Positions 48,990 to 58,113 of a stretch of 64,000 nucleotides of DNA are shown here, piece after piece. Position 1 is the stretch's first letter. Each line of letters opens with the position of its first letter. The position numbers were made by a program, and so were the translations under genes. This DNA is from Pampinifervens sp037481935. Lineage in GTDB: Bacteria > Aquificota > Aquificia > Aquificales > Aquificaceae. The stretch lies in the NCBI RefSeq assembly GCF_046159715.1, contig NZ_JBJXCT010000002.1, positions 62,001 through 126,000 on the forward strand. The letters are read 5' to 3'. Under the pieces are notes generated by a model, which ran no database searches, was not told where the DNA came from, and was given only the letters and a program-made list of their open reading frames with translations.

Positions 48990-48997
48990 ATTATAAT
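48990..48997. promoter_or_regulatory. Shared palindromic -10 for RNA ligase and SPFH gene
   Basis: ATTATAAT contains TATAAT on both strands (plus 48992-48997, minus 48995-48990). The minus copy is 12 nt from the RNA ligase ATG, the plus copy 22 nt from the SPFH GTG with GAGGAG between. A divergent promoter pair on one hexamer. Confidence 0.5.
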
Positions 48998-49019
48998 TTC
49001 TTTTGAGGAGAAGTTAAGC

Positions 49020-49871
49020 GTGAAAGGCTCTGCTTTTGATGGCTTTAAGTCTGTGGGATACTTTGTAGTCTTTATATTACTAATACTTTTTCTTGTCCTT
49101 GCGGGTAACCCTCTTGTAATAGTTCAGTCTGGCTTTGTAGGGGTTAAGAGAACACTTGGTAAGATTGACCCGACCCCATTAGTGGAAGGACTGCACTTGA
49201 GGATTCCACTTCTGCAGACAGTTGAAAAGGTTGAGATAAGAACAAGGGCTGTAGAGTTCACCCGAGAAAAACAGAACCCTATAAGCACTCTCTCAAGGGA
49301 TGGGTTGCCTGTAAACATGGATGTAGCGGTGCTTTACAGGGTTGATGCCCAAAAAGCTCCGGAGCTTATAAGAGAATACGGACCAGACTATGAAGAAAAG
49401 GTAATAAAACAGATAGTGAGAACAGCAGTAAGAGACGCCATAGCTGAAATGGAAAGTTCTATAGTCTATCAGGAAAGACAGAAACTGCAGGAGAGAATAA
49501 AGAGAGAAGTGGCCGGACAGCTTGCGAGAAGATATTTGCTTCTTGAGGATGTGCTCATAAGAGATATAAGACTTCCAGAGAGTGTGGTCAAAGCTATAGA
49601 AGAAAAAAGGAAGGCCTACGAAGAAGCTCAGAGGATGCAGTTTCTCTTAGAGAAAGAAAAACTTGAGGCCGAAAGGAAAAAAGTGGAAGCACAGGGTATA
49701 GCAGAGGCGAACAGAATAATAGCAGGTTCTCTTACGAGGGAATACCTTATGTGGAAGTTCATAGAGAACATCCAAGAGTATGCCAGAAGTCAGAATAACA
49801 CCATAATACTTCTGCCCTACGATACCAGAATGACACCCATTATAAACATACCGCAGGGAGGTCAAAAATGA
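49020..49871 (+). CDS. SPFH/prohibitin-like membrane protein
   Basis: 283 aa starting from GTG behind GAGGAG. One N-terminal membrane helix (VGYFVVFILLILFLVLAG, about 11-28), then the SPFH domain with QSGFVGVKRTLGKIDPTPLVEG and RTRAVEFTREKQN, ending in a coiled coil (KAIEEKRKAYEEAQRMQFLL). Similar to HflC/HflK or prohibitin; oligomeric membrane scaffolds that control proteases. GC is somewhat lower than in flanking genes. 4-nt overlap with the mutase. Confidence 0.88.
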   Translation: MKGSAFDGFKSVGYFVVFILLILFLVLAGNPLVIVQSGFVGVKRTLGKIDPTPLVEGLHLRIPLLQTVEKVEIRTRAVEFTREKQNPISTLSRDGLPVNMDVAVLYRVDAQKAPELIREYGPDYEEKVIKQIVRTAVRDAIAEMESSIVYQERQKLQERIKREVAGQLARRYLLLEDVLIRDIRLPESVVKAIEEKRKAYEEAQRMQFLLEKEKLEAERKKVEAQGIAEANRIIAGSLTREYLMWKFIENIQEYARSQNNTIILLPYDTRMTPIINIPQGGQK

Positions 49872-51244
49872 TTAAATTCGGCACCGACGGCTGGAGAGCC
49901 ATAATAGGTGATTCCTTTACCTTTGAAAATGTAAGGAAAGTTGCCCATGCCCATGCAAGAGTTCTTCAGAAACAGGGAAAGAAGAAGGTGGTAGTGGGCT
50001 ATGACAACCGCTTTATGTCCGAGCACTTCGCCCTCGAGGTCTACAGGGTTTTCAGAGCGCTTGGCTTTGAGTGCTTTCTTACCAACAAAGCCTGCACCAC
50101 GCCCATGGTCTCTTTTGCTGTCAAGTATATGGGCTTTGACAATGGGGTTGTGATAACTGCCTCCCATAACCCTCCAGAGTATAACGGATACAAGATAAAG
50201 GACTCCTTTGGTGGCTCCGCCACGCCGGAGTTTATAGCGCAGGTGGAGGAAGAGCTGAAGTTTGCAGAAGTTGTAAAGCCTGAAAAGTTCCAGCCCGAGT
50301 ATGTAAACGTCTGGGGCGAATACACAAGGGAGGTAAAGAGCAGGGTAAACATGGAACTTTTCTCACAGAAGGACATGCTTCTTGTGCACGACGCCATGTA
50401 TGGCTCTGCTCTGGGAACATACTCCCATGTGCTTTCCGGCACGAGGATAGGGGTGCATCAGATAAGGAGCTACAGGGACCCCCTCTTTGGAGGGCATGCG
50501 CCAGAGCCGGTGGAGAAGCACCTTGAACCTCTTATGCTCAAAGTGAAGGCTCTGAAAGCTCACCTTGGCATAGCCAACGACGGGGATGGGGACAGGATAG
50601 CCCTTGTGGATGATAAGGGAAGCTTTGTGAACGCCCAGCTGATATACGTTCTGCTTCTTTATCATCTTCTCAGAAACAAGGGTATGAGGAATGGTGTTGT
50701 AGTAAAGACCGTCTCCACCACATACCTTGCGGACAGAATATGCAGGACTGAAGGTGTGGAGCTGAAAGAAGTGGCTGTGGGCTTTAAAAACATAAACGAG
50801 GTAATCCTGAAAGAAAGGGTCATATTCGGGGGAGAAGAAAGCGGTGGTTACGGCATTGTGGACTTTCTTCCAGAGAGGGATGGGCTTTTCACTGGACTTA
50901 ACATACTTGAGCTCCTTATGCTCAAGGACAAACCTCTCTCTGAAGTGATAGAGGAGATATTCAAAAACTACGGGGAAGCACACTTCAAAAGAGTTGACTT
51001 TCATGCGGAGGAGGACAAAAAGCAGAAGCTCAGGGAACTCATAAAGAACCCACCGGAGAGGCTCGGGAACATGAAGGTCTCAAAGGTCATAACCCTTGAT
51101 GGTCTCAAGCTGGTCTTTGAAAACGACGGGTGGGTGCTATTCAGAGCCTCCGGCACTGAGCCCCTCATAAGAGTTTACGCAGAGATGCCCAGCAAGGATG
51201 AGCTCGAGGAAGTTCTCAGGAGGGCGGTGGAGCTTTTTGATTGA
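49868..51244 (+). CDS. Phosphomannomutase/phosphoglucomutase
   Basis: 458 aa, alpha-D-phosphohexomutase. N-terminal KFGTDGWRA, catalytic phosphoserine in TASHNPPEYNGYK, metal loop ANDGDGDRIALV, sugar-binding GGEESGGYG and phosphate-binding RASGTEPLIR. Interconverts hexose 1- and 6-phosphates for glycan or sugar-lipid synthesis. Ends tail-to-tail in a 29-nt overlap with the TorD-like gene. Confidence 0.93.
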   Translation: MIKFGTDGWRAIIGDSFTFENVRKVAHAHARVLQKQGKKKVVVGYDNRFMSEHFALEVYRVFRALGFECFLTNKACTTPMVSFAVKYMGFDNGVVITASHNPPEYNGYKIKDSFGGSATPEFIAQVEEELKFAEVVKPEKFQPEYVNVWGEYTREVKSRVNMELFSQKDMLLVHDAMYGSALGTYSHVLSGTRIGVHQIRSYRDPLFGGHAPEPVEKHLEPLMLKVKALKAHLGIANDGDGDRIALVDDKGSFVNAQLIYVLLLYHLLRNKGMRNGVVVKTVSTTYLADRICRTEGVELKEVAVGFKNINEVILKERVIFGGEESGGYGIVDFLPERDGLFTGLNILELLMLKDKPLSEVIEEIFKNYGEAHFKRVDFHAEEDKKQKLRELIKNPPERLGNMKVSKVITLDGLKLVFENDGWVLFRASGTEPLIRVYAEMPSKDELEEVLRRAVELFD

Positions 51245-51932
51245 TAAACATCTGCGGTGTCTTGCCTTCTATACCGCACTCCCATGTGGAACCCTCAAGC
51301 ATTTCCTTTCTGTACTCTATAAGGTCAAGCACAACTCCTATCTCTTGCCTTTCTCTGTCAAGGAAAGAACGCATCAGCTTTGACATGAGCCTGTAGTACT
51401 CCTCCTGAGTTTCCTCTTCAACTAGCTGGCAGAAGAGTCTGTACCACCTTCCGAGGTGGTCTCTAAAGAAATACTCGTAGCCCTTGCTGGCTATCTCCGC
51501 CTTTTCTGCCTCGTCCGCATGGACCTTTTTCAGGAGCAAAAGGCTCAAAAATTCCAGCTGAGGAATTAATCCATCCGGCTCGTATCCCTGCCTTACTTCA
51601 AGACCAAAGGCTCTGTAAAAACCTTCTATGTCCGCAAGCTCTTGAGCTTTCCTTCCTGCCTTTTCAAGCTCGTAAGCAGTCTCCCAGCTGGGCGCCTTCA
51701 GAGATGTGGCAAAAAGGGAATTCCAGTCGCACTGGAGGTCCAAAAGCCTTTCTTCTCCCTCGTACTCCTGCAGACATGCTTTCAGAGCTTCTACATCAAA
51801 ATCAATGCCAAGGTTTCTAAGGCTCAGGGAGAGGTCCTCAAGACTTTCTTTTAAAGCCTTCAGGGAGTCCTCCCCTGGATATTCAAAAGCCAGCGATATA
51901 AACTTGTAAAGGAAGGCTTTATAAAGTTCCAT
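51216..51932 (-). CDS. TorD/NarJ-family chaperone of the molybdoenzyme operon
   Basis: 238 aa, all-helical, with the family centre CDWNSLFATSLKAPSWET, then YRAFGLEVRQGYEPDGLIPQ and EFLSLLLL (TorD-type P-D/E-h-h motif region). Such chaperones bind the Tat signal of the catalytic subunit until the bis-MGD cofactor is inserted. Fourth gene of an A-B-C-D operon, like EbdD, DdhD, ClrD and SerD. Ends in NQKAPPPS. Confidence 0.88.
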   Translation of the reverse strand: MELYKAFLYKFISLAFEYPGEDSLKALKESLEDLSLSLRNLGIDFDVEALKACLQEYEGEERLLDLQCDWNSLFATSLKAPSWETAYELEKAGRKAQELADIEGFYRAFGLEVRQGYEPDGLIPQLEFLSLLLLKKVHADEAEKAEIASKGYEYFFRDHLGRWYRLFCQLVEEETQEEYYRLMSKLMRSFLDRERQEIGVVLDLIEYRKEMLEGSTWECGIEGKTPQMFINQKAPPPS

Positions 51933-51933
51933 C

Positions 51934-52770
51934 TCACTCCACCTTTAGCCTTATCCATGAATAGCTTAGAGACTTCCTTGCCCCCACTTCTCCGTTGGCT
52001 CCATCCCACACTGCAAAGCTGGCGAAGGTTTCCTTGCCAGGTCCCCATTCAGGGTTTGAAGTGCTCTCTTCTACAAAAACCCTCTTTATAACCACATGCC
52101 ATTTTCCATTCCTGTAAACACCTTTGCCCTCTGCCCCCTGTATATCTTTCCATGTGGAAGAACCATACCCCTCTGCAATCACTTCCCTTACTGGTGTGTT
52201 AAAGGTGTTCTTTCTGAAGACCTTCTCACCGCCTATGTAATTCAAAGCATACTGGTTTGCCCAATTCTCAGGATACCTATAAGGTGGATCTGCGTGTGGG
52301 TACCAGTCATAGGCATAATTAGGATATATCTTCGCAGTGTCGGAATAACCTTTTTCTATATTCTCTTGTCTGAAGGCACTCCAGTGTAGTATTAGAACTC
52401 TCTGACTTTTGTCTCCCATGGTTACCGGAACATCTGCAGAAGGCTTATAAGGAATCTGAACCGCCACAGCATCAGAGAATTTACCGATGAGGTGAAACCT
52501 GTCTTCAGTTTTATCAGACCAGGTCATATGAAAGGCTATACTTTTCCCATCGTTGAGACATCTTACAGCAATGCTTGTTACTGAAGGTTTAAGTTCCATC
52601 GGAACAGTTACAGCCTGACCACTGAGAGAAACATCTAAAGGCTTGACGCTTGCCCAAACCTTATCAAATGGGTCCAGGGGTAGGCTTTTTACCCTTTTAC
52701 ATACCATCTCCTGAGAAAAGGTAACACCCGAAAAAATAAGCCCTAAGATTAAGGCTTTCGTGTATCTCAT
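51934..52770 (-). CDS. Haem-b-binding gamma subunit of a type II DMSO reductase-family enzyme
   Basis: 278 aa with a Sec signal peptide (RYTKALILGLIFSGVTFS). The body matches the gamma subunit of ethylbenzene/dimethylsulfide dehydrogenase and selenate/chlorate reductase: SIAFHMTWSDKTEDRF, FSDAVAVQIPYK and a TMGDKSQRVLILHWSAF segment carrying candidate axial haem ligands (Met and Lys). Connects the Fe-S subunit with a periplasmic electron carrier. Mature protein is periplasmic. Confidence 0.85.
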   Translation of the reverse strand: MRYTKALILGLIFSGVTFSQEMVCKRVKSLPLDPFDKVWASVKPLDVSLSGQAVTVPMELKPSVTSIAVRCLNDGKSIAFHMTWSDKTEDRFHLIGKFSDAVAVQIPYKPSADVPVTMGDKSQRVLILHWSAFRQENIEKGYSDTAKIYPNYAYDWYPHADPPYRYPENWANQYALNYIGGEKVFRKNTFNTPVREVIAEGYGSSTWKDIQGAEGKGVYRNGKWHVVIKRVFVEESTSNPEWGPGKETFASFAVWDGANGEVGARKSLSYSWIRLKVE

Positions 52771-52781
52771 GGCTCACCTCC

Positions 52782-53894
52782 TTAAGGTATATCCTGTCTC
52801 ACCACATCAAGCTTTTCATCTTTGTGAGGTCTGAATTGAACAGGCTCAACCATTGGAACTCTGACTATCTCCTTTCCTGCTTCATCGTATGCCACGACCT
52901 CTTTCTTATCTACCTTGAAGGTATGAGGTATTCTGGGGGTTGAGCCAAAGAGGTGCAGAAGTGCTTGAAGTTCCGGCTCTTTACCTTCTCTCATAGCCAT
53001 GTATGTCTTCACTGCATGTTCTGCACCAGGCCCAAACATCTGTTTTAGAAAGCTAACAGGAACATTTATGGGCGGTATGTAATAAACATTAGGCTCAAGC
53101 CCACTTTGAGGATATATTGGCAGTGCAACTTTTTTTACATGAACCAGAAAGTCTATAGGGTTTTCAGGTCTTGCCTTTTCAGGTGGGCTTATAAAGCCCA
53201 TGAGCCTTATTTTACCTATACAGGTTATGACGCACTGAGGCTGGTAGCCATCTTCAACCCTTGGGAAGCATCCGATACACTTCTGAGAGATTCTTGCCAC
53301 AAAATTGAAATGTGTTTTCTTGTAAGGACAGGCCTTTATGCATTCTTGATAACCCTCACACCTTTCTGGGTCTATGAGTACTATTCCATCCTCTTCCCTC
53401 TTGTATATTGCCTGTCTTGGACAGGCGGCGAGGCATGCAGGATAGGTGCAGTGATTGCATATTCTTGGAAGGTAGAACATCCATATTGGATGGGGTAGGT
53501 TTTCAAGGACAGTCCCCACATCTACTGGCTCGTTGACCTCGTCCTCACCCACGTTTGGATACATCCAGTCAAGCTCATCAGGCTTCCATCCGAGAACTAT
53601 TTCTCCTTCTGGTGCATCAAAGACAGTTTTCTTGCTACCGTCAAGAAGTTCAAGAAGCTTTATATCCCAGCCGAGAGGATAAAAGCCCCAAGGTTTTGTC
53701 TCCACATTGTTCCAGAGCATATACTCCTGACCTCTTCCGGGTGTCCATGTGGTCTTGCAGGCTACTGTGCATGTCTGACAGGCTATGCATTTGTTGAGGT
53801 CCATAACCATCGCGAACTGTTTCTTTGGTCTCTTGGGCTCGTAGGGATAGTTAACTTCCCTGTTAAGTTGCCAGTTGTAGGCTTTGTGCGCCAT
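52782..53894 (-). CDS. Four-cluster Fe-S beta subunit (NarH/DdhB/SerB-like)
   Basis: 370 aa. Four ferredoxin-type Cys groups: CIACQTCTVAC, CNHCTYPACLAACP, CEGYQECIKACP, and CIGCFPRVEDGYQPQC. Central MVMDLNKC opens the first. Transfers electrons between the Mo site and haem b. No signal peptide, so it is co-exported with the Tat-carrying alpha subunit. 13 nt after the alpha gene. Confidence 0.95.
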   Translation of the reverse strand: MAHKAYNWQLNREVNYPYEPKRPKKQFAMVMDLNKCIACQTCTVACKTTWTPGRGQEYMLWNNVETKPWGFYPLGWDIKLLELLDGSKKTVFDAPEGEIVLGWKPDELDWMYPNVGEDEVNEPVDVGTVLENLPHPIWMFYLPRICNHCTYPACLAACPRQAIYKREEDGIVLIDPERCEGYQECIKACPYKKTHFNFVARISQKCIGCFPRVEDGYQPQCVITCIGKIRLMGFISPPEKARPENPIDFLVHVKKVALPIYPQSGLEPNVYYIPPINVPVSFLKQMFGPGAEHAVKTYMAMREGKEPELQALLHLFGSTPRIPHTFKVDKKEVVAYDEAGKEIVRVPMVEPVQFRPHKDEKLDVVRQDIP

Positions 53895-53907
53895 GGCTCA
53901 CCTCCTT

Positions 53908-56900
53908 TCAAACAAACTTACCTTGCAGGTATTTCTTGAGGGCTTCTGAAGCTGTTGTAGGTCTAAAGCCAAGTTTTACAGGTCTCCACATACCCTTTCC
54001 ACCTATGCCACCGTCCTCCGCCTTGCTTATCCTGCAGAAGCCCTCTCTTGGAGCTCCTATAAGTCCGTGCACATCAAGCTCAAAGCCCTTTCCTATTATC
54101 TGACCCATAAGATTCTTTCTTATAAGAGTATCGGTCTGGTATGTGGGCTTAAACCATCCCCTTGTAACGGACTGATGGCTTCCACACCTGTATAGTGACT
54201 GGTAGTTTGTATCCGGGTTCTTTGCCATACCGTCCCTTCTTACCCTTGTTCCTCTTACAGTTCCATGGGAAGAGCCATACATGTTGAACCATATCTTGGC
54301 ACAGCCTGGCGGTGTGTTGTTGGAAGCCCGTGCCCTTAAAAGAAGTCTACCAACCTCATAATCCTCTTTTCTCTTTTGCCAGCCTTCAAAGGGTCTATCC
54401 TGAGGGTCTGCATCCACGTAAACATAGTCGCCATCCTGTATGCCCATTTTCTGAAGGTCCTTAGGGTTTATATCTATGTATGCTTCGGAGATAAAGGGCA
54501 TTCTCTTATCGTGTCTGTAAATGTCTCCGAAGGGTCCAAAAAGAAGAGTGGTTACATCCGTGTCCCCCGTTGTTGTATGTGCTGCATGCCTGTATTTGGG
54601 CGTGTGAACTATGTGGGTTGCTCCTACAGTTACTATGAGAGGATGCTTTGTTCCAGGTAGCTTTTCCGGTTCTACAAGCACATTTCTCGCCTGCCTCCAC
54701 TCTGTGCTCAGTAGGGCATCCTTGCTGCTTACTCCATAATCTTCTGGTTTCTTGGGTTTCAAAAGTGGATATGGTTTTGCCACGATTACGTTGGGTTCGT
54801 GATGGGTTGAATCAATGGGTTCTCTGTATACTGGAAGGTTCTCTCCAGCATTTATAAACTCATCTTCTTCTCTGTAAAACTCAAGCCTTCCGCTCTTGGT
54901 ATACCATGGCATATTTTCTTTTGTCTGGTCTTCACCCACATACTTGGGATAACTTCTCGTCATTATCAGGGATGGTATGCCTTCATGGGCTTTCTTGGCT
55001 ATATCCTCAAGCCTGTATCCCCTCAAGTTTGATGAAGCGTCTATAACTCTCTGAACATAAACCACATCCTGCTTTCCTTCTAAGACAAACTTCCAGTAGT
55101 TTCTGAACCTTTCATCACCTGTAAGTTCTGTCAGCCTGTTGGCAACGAGGGCAAAGGTTTCTGCATCGTTCTTTGTGTCAAAGAACCTCCTGTGCCCTGT
55201 CTTAGGCCATACGTACACAAAGGGATTTGTAACAGAGCCTGCTATATCCCAGTATTTGTTCTCATTCCATGCATCCACACCAAGGACTATGTCCGAGTAT
55301 TCACAGGTAAGAGACCACCACCATTCGTTGGTAACTATGCACTCAATCTTTGGAAGAGTGTTCATTATTATGTTGTATTTCCACTTGGCGTTTCCAAGGG
55401 CTGAGTTAGCATCAACAAACCATATGAATTTTGTGGGCGTTGGCATGTGTGTTTTACCGGTGATGAGATGTTCACCCATATACTGGGGGTGGTCATCGTG
55501 GGAGTAGTAGTGGGCGGATTCTGGCTTCCAGTAAAACTTAACCCTTGCAGGCTTTTTGGGGTCAAGTTCTACATTGAATGGGTCCTCTGCAAGATATTGT
55601 GGTGCCCCGTTAAACAGAGCGAGCCTGAAGTTTCCTGCATATGAACCTATGTTTCCAGTTTCATGACCGATGTTGTCGGTCAGGGCACATATCATATACA
55701 TAGCCCTGTCCTTCAGGTCTGCATGCTGATACTGGTTTACACCCATACCCTGAGCCAGCTTCATGTTTCTTGGATGCTTTGCTATCTCCCTTGCAAGGGA
55801 CTCTATCTTCTTTGCTGGAACGCCAGTTATCATTTCAGCTTGCCTGGGCGTGTAATTGCTTTCAAAGAACTCAAGGTAAACCTGAAAGAGGGGCTTTACT
55901 TCAATTTCTTTACCATCAACTGTCTTAACCTTATAGCTTCCGGTCAGGGCAGGGTCTATACCAAGTTTCCAGAAGTCCTCACCCACATCATCCCTTGTTA
56001 TAACCTTTGGAGAATTTGTCTTTGTGTCCCAGACCACAAAGTCGTTCATATCATTATGCCTTATTGACTCTGGTATGTACTGCTTGTCCTGCTTGTAGAA
56101 GGGCGGGAGGGGTTCACCGGGCTTAAAGGTAACAGCCTTTTTAAGTGGTTTGGGTTGATAGTTGGGTATAATGTCCATTGCCCTCAAAACCTTTCCATTA
56201 TCCATCCTGACGAGTAGGGGCATATCGGTAAAGCTTTTCACATACCTTTCCTGATAGAGTTTTTCCTTCATTATCACGTAGGCTATTGACAGGGCAAGCG
56301 CTGTGTCCGTTCCAGTCCTAACCACAATAAGCTCATCTGCAGACCTTGCCGTGGGTGAATAGTCGTTGGATATGACTATAACCTTGGAACCTTTTATCCT
56401 TGCCTCTGTTAGCCAGTGACAGTCAGGCATCTTTGTGGTAAAGGGGTTCATGCCCCATAGTATGAGGAGCTTTGAATGTTCAAACATGCATAGGTCAAAC
56501 TCTACGTTCTGCTGCCCAGAAACCATGGGATGCCCGGGTGCGAGGTCTGTATGGAAGGCGTAGTTGTCCCACCCCCTTCCACCAAGAGCTTTATCTGGTC
56601 CGACACCCCTTATGTGACTGTCAAGAAGAGCCAACATGTTTGCCATCCTGTAAGGAGATGTATACCTTACAACTGCGAGGAAGGGCATTGAACCCCTGAA
56701 CTTGAGAACTCTGGTGCCCGCACCCTCCATTGCGTCAATCATCGGCTTAGGATAATGTCCCTGTGCTTCAAGTTTTCTTCTTCCCTCCTCCCCAGAGTAG
56801 GTGGTTGCTATGTTTATGAGCGTCTTTGCGATTATGTCTGCCACTTCATCCCATGTGACTTTTATGAACTTATCCTTTCCTCTCTGGAAGTATTTCTCTG

Positions 56901-57372
56901 GGGGCTTTCCTGTCTTGGGGTCTCTTGGAAAACCAGCCTTATACCACTCGTAGAAACCCTTTCTCACCATTGCACCCTTTACCCTTCTGTCCCCGTAAAA
57001 CCTTCTCATAAGGGCTATGCCCTTGTTACAGCACCTCGGATCCCACCGGTGGGAAGCTCTAAGCCCGTATATGTCCGTTGCCTCACCAAACTTATAAGTG
57101 GGCTCTATCCTTGTTATTACTCCGTTCTTCACATGGGCTGTCAGCAGACAGTTGTGTGTGTCGTTGGGGGCACAGAGAAAGACAAAAGATGATTCAGAAC
57201 GGTATATGTCCCTGTAAAATCTCTCCCAGTCTCTGTTTGGATAGTAGGAGAGTGGATTTTCCACCTTTACAACCGGTTCAAAGACCCTTATGGCAGAGAA
57301 GGCAGGGCTGGAAAGAGCGCTCAGGCTCAGAGCACCAGCCTTTATAAGGTCTCTACGAGTGAGGTCTCCCAT
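53908..57372 (-). CDS. Tat-exported catalytic subunit of a type II Mo-bis-MGD oxidoreductase
   Basis: 1154 aa. Twin-arginine signal LTRRDLIKAGALSLSAL (R6-R7) ends about residue 27, so the enzyme is periplasmic. Fe-S/FS0 candidates C67, H73, C75 (CAPNDTHNC), and C114/C115. Type II DMSO reductase fold with SPYRMANML, GHPMVSGQQNVEFDL, NPFTTKMPDCH, ISNDYSPTARSAD and EWWWSLTCEYSDIVLGVDAWNE (read in two parts). CAPNDTHNC recalls archaeal periplasmic nitrate and perchlorate reductases more than SerA or EbdA, but that is memory only. Substrate unresolved; no chlorite dismutase, cytochrome b anchor or nitrite reductase is in the window. Confidence 0.9.
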   Translation of the reverse strand: MGDLTRRDLIKAGALSLSALSSPAFSAIRVFEPVVKVENPLSYYPNRDWERFYRDIYRSESSFVFLCAPNDTHNCLLTAHVKNGVITRIEPTYKFGEATDIYGLRASHRWDPRCCNKGIALMRRFYGDRRVKGAMVRKGFYEWYKAGFPRDPKTGKPPEKYFQRGKDKFIKVTWDEVADIIAKTLINIATTYSGEEGRRKLEAQGHYPKPMIDAMEGAGTRVLKFRGSMPFLAVVRYTSPYRMANMLALLDSHIRGVGPDKALGGRGWDNYAFHTDLAPGHPMVSGQQNVEFDLCMFEHSKLLILWGMNPFTTKMPDCHWLTEARIKGSKVIVISNDYSPTARSADELIVVRTGTDTALALSIAYVIMKEKLYQERYVKSFTDMPLLVRMDNGKVLRAMDIIPNYQPKPLKKAVTFKPGEPLPPFYKQDKQYIPESIRHNDMNDFVVWDTKTNSPKVITRDDVGEDFWKLGIDPALTGSYKVKTVDGKEIEVKPLFQVYLEFFESNYTPRQAEMITGVPAKKIESLAREIAKHPRNMKLAQGMGVNQYQHADLKDRAMYMICALTDNIGHETGNIGSYAGNFRLALFNGAPQYLAEDPFNVELDPKKPARVKFYWKPESAHYYSHDDHPQYMGEHLITGKTHMPTPTKFIWFVDANSALGNAKWKYNIIMNTLPKIECIVTNEWWWSLTCEYSDIVLGVDAWNENKYWDIAGSVTNPFVYVWPKTGHRRFFDTKNDAETFALVANRLTELTGDERFRNYWKFVLEGKQDVVYVQRVIDASSNLRGYRLEDIAKKAHEGIPSLIMTRSYPKYVGEDQTKENMPWYTKSGRLEFYREEDEFINAGENLPVYREPIDSTHHEPNVIVAKPYPLLKPKKPEDYGVSSKDALLSTEWRQARNVLVEPEKLPGTKHPLIVTVGATHIVHTPKYRHAAHTTTGDTDVTTLLFGPFGDIYRHDKRMPFISEAYIDINPKDLQKMGIQDGDYVYVDADPQDRPFEGWQKRKEDYEVGRLLLRARASNNTPPGCAKIWFNMYGSSHGTVRGTRVRRDGMAKNPDTNYQSLYRCGSHQSVTRGWFKPTYQTDTLIRKNLMGQIIGKGFELDVHGLIGAPREGFCRISKAEDGGIGGKGMWRPVKLGFRPTTASEALKKYLQGKFV

Positions 57373-57386
57373 GGCTTCACCTCCTG

Positions 57387-57400
57387 TTGATTAAAATCAT
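57387..57400. promoter_or_regulatory. FNR/CRP-like palindrome at the molybdoenzyme start site
   Basis: TTGAT-TAAA-ATCAT matches 9 of 10 defined bases of the FNR box TTGAT-N4-ATCAA. It lies from about +1 to +14 of the predicted transcript, a place where binding would normally repress. No anaerobic regulator gene is in the window. Confidence 0.35.
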
Positions 57401-57407
57401 ACTTATA

Positions 57408-57436
57408 ATCATAAGCCATTCCATATCATATGTCAA
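57408..57436 (-). promoter_or_regulatory. Promoter of the molybdoenzyme operon
   Basis: On the minus strand TTGACA (57436-57431), 17-bp spacer, TATGAT (57413-57408). The leader of about 30 nt includes AGGAGGTG before the ATG at 57372. Confidence 0.75.
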
Positions 57437-57456
57437 GTATTAATATTCTTATATTT

Positions 57457-58113
57457 TTATCTTAAAATTGCACCATCTTTCATCTCCACTATCCTCTGGG
57501 AGAGCTCGGCAAGCTCCAGCTCGTGGGTTACCATGACTATGGTAGTCCCTTCCGAGTTTATCTCTCTGAATATCTCCATCACCTTCTGGGTGTTTTTGCT
57601 GTCAAGATTTCCAGTTGGCTCGTCAGCAAGTATTACAGAGGGCCTGTTTATGAGTGCCCTTGCTATGGCGACCCTTTGCATTTCCCCTCCAGATATCTGA
57701 TAAATCTTTCTTCTCTCCTTTCCTTCAAGACCAAGCCTCTTCAGGAGCTCGTAAGCCCTTTCCCCTGCCTCTTTCCTATGCATACCCATCTTCACCGCCG
57801 GAAGCATCACGTTCTCAAGAAGGGTGAACTCAGGTATTAAGTAATGAAACTGAAATACAAAGCCTATCTTCCTGTTTCTTATCTCTGAGAGCCTTTTCTC
57901 ATTTGAAAAGTCAATCTTTTCTTCTTCAAAAAAAACATGGCCCTCTGTTGGTCTGTCAAGCAAACCCATGATGTAGAGCATGGAGCTCTTCCCAGAACCG
58001 CTGGCTCCAATTATGGCAACAAACTCCCCTTTCAGAATGCTCAGGTCTATACCCTTTAGAATCTGCTCCTGACCTATGGATTTTTTTACACCTTTGAGCT
58101 CCAACACCTTCAT
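57457..58113 (-). CDS. LolD/MacB-type ABC transporter ATPase
   Basis: 218 aa. Walker A GASGSGKSS, Q-loop FVFQFHYLIPEFTLLENV, signature ISGGEMQR, Walker B VILADEPTGNLD and H-loop VTHEL. FtsX/LolCDE/MacB class of mechanotransmitting ABC systems. ATGA overlap with the permease. With the adaptor gene upstream it forms a MacAB-like exporter rather than a pure Lol system. Confidence 0.93.
   Translation of the reverse strand: MKVLELKGVKKSIGQEQILKGIDLSILKGEFVAIIGASGSGKSSMLYIMGLLDRPTEGHVFFEEEKIDFSNEKRLSEIRNRKIGFVFQFHYLIPEFTLLENVMLPAVKMGMHRKEAGERAYELLKRLGLEGKERRKIYQISGGEMQRVAIARALINRPSVILADEPTGNLDSKNTQKVMEIFREINSEGTTIVMVTHELELAELSQRIVEMKDGAILR

Noticed and set aside
53848..53866. GTTAAC and GTTAAG near each other in the Fe-S subunit gene
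   Set aside because: 12-bp spacing, inside coding sequence, no -10 at 10 bp.
53908..57372. Assignment as chlorate or perchlorate reductase
   Set aside because: No chlorite dismutase gene in the window, and substrate cannot be read from the sequence alone.
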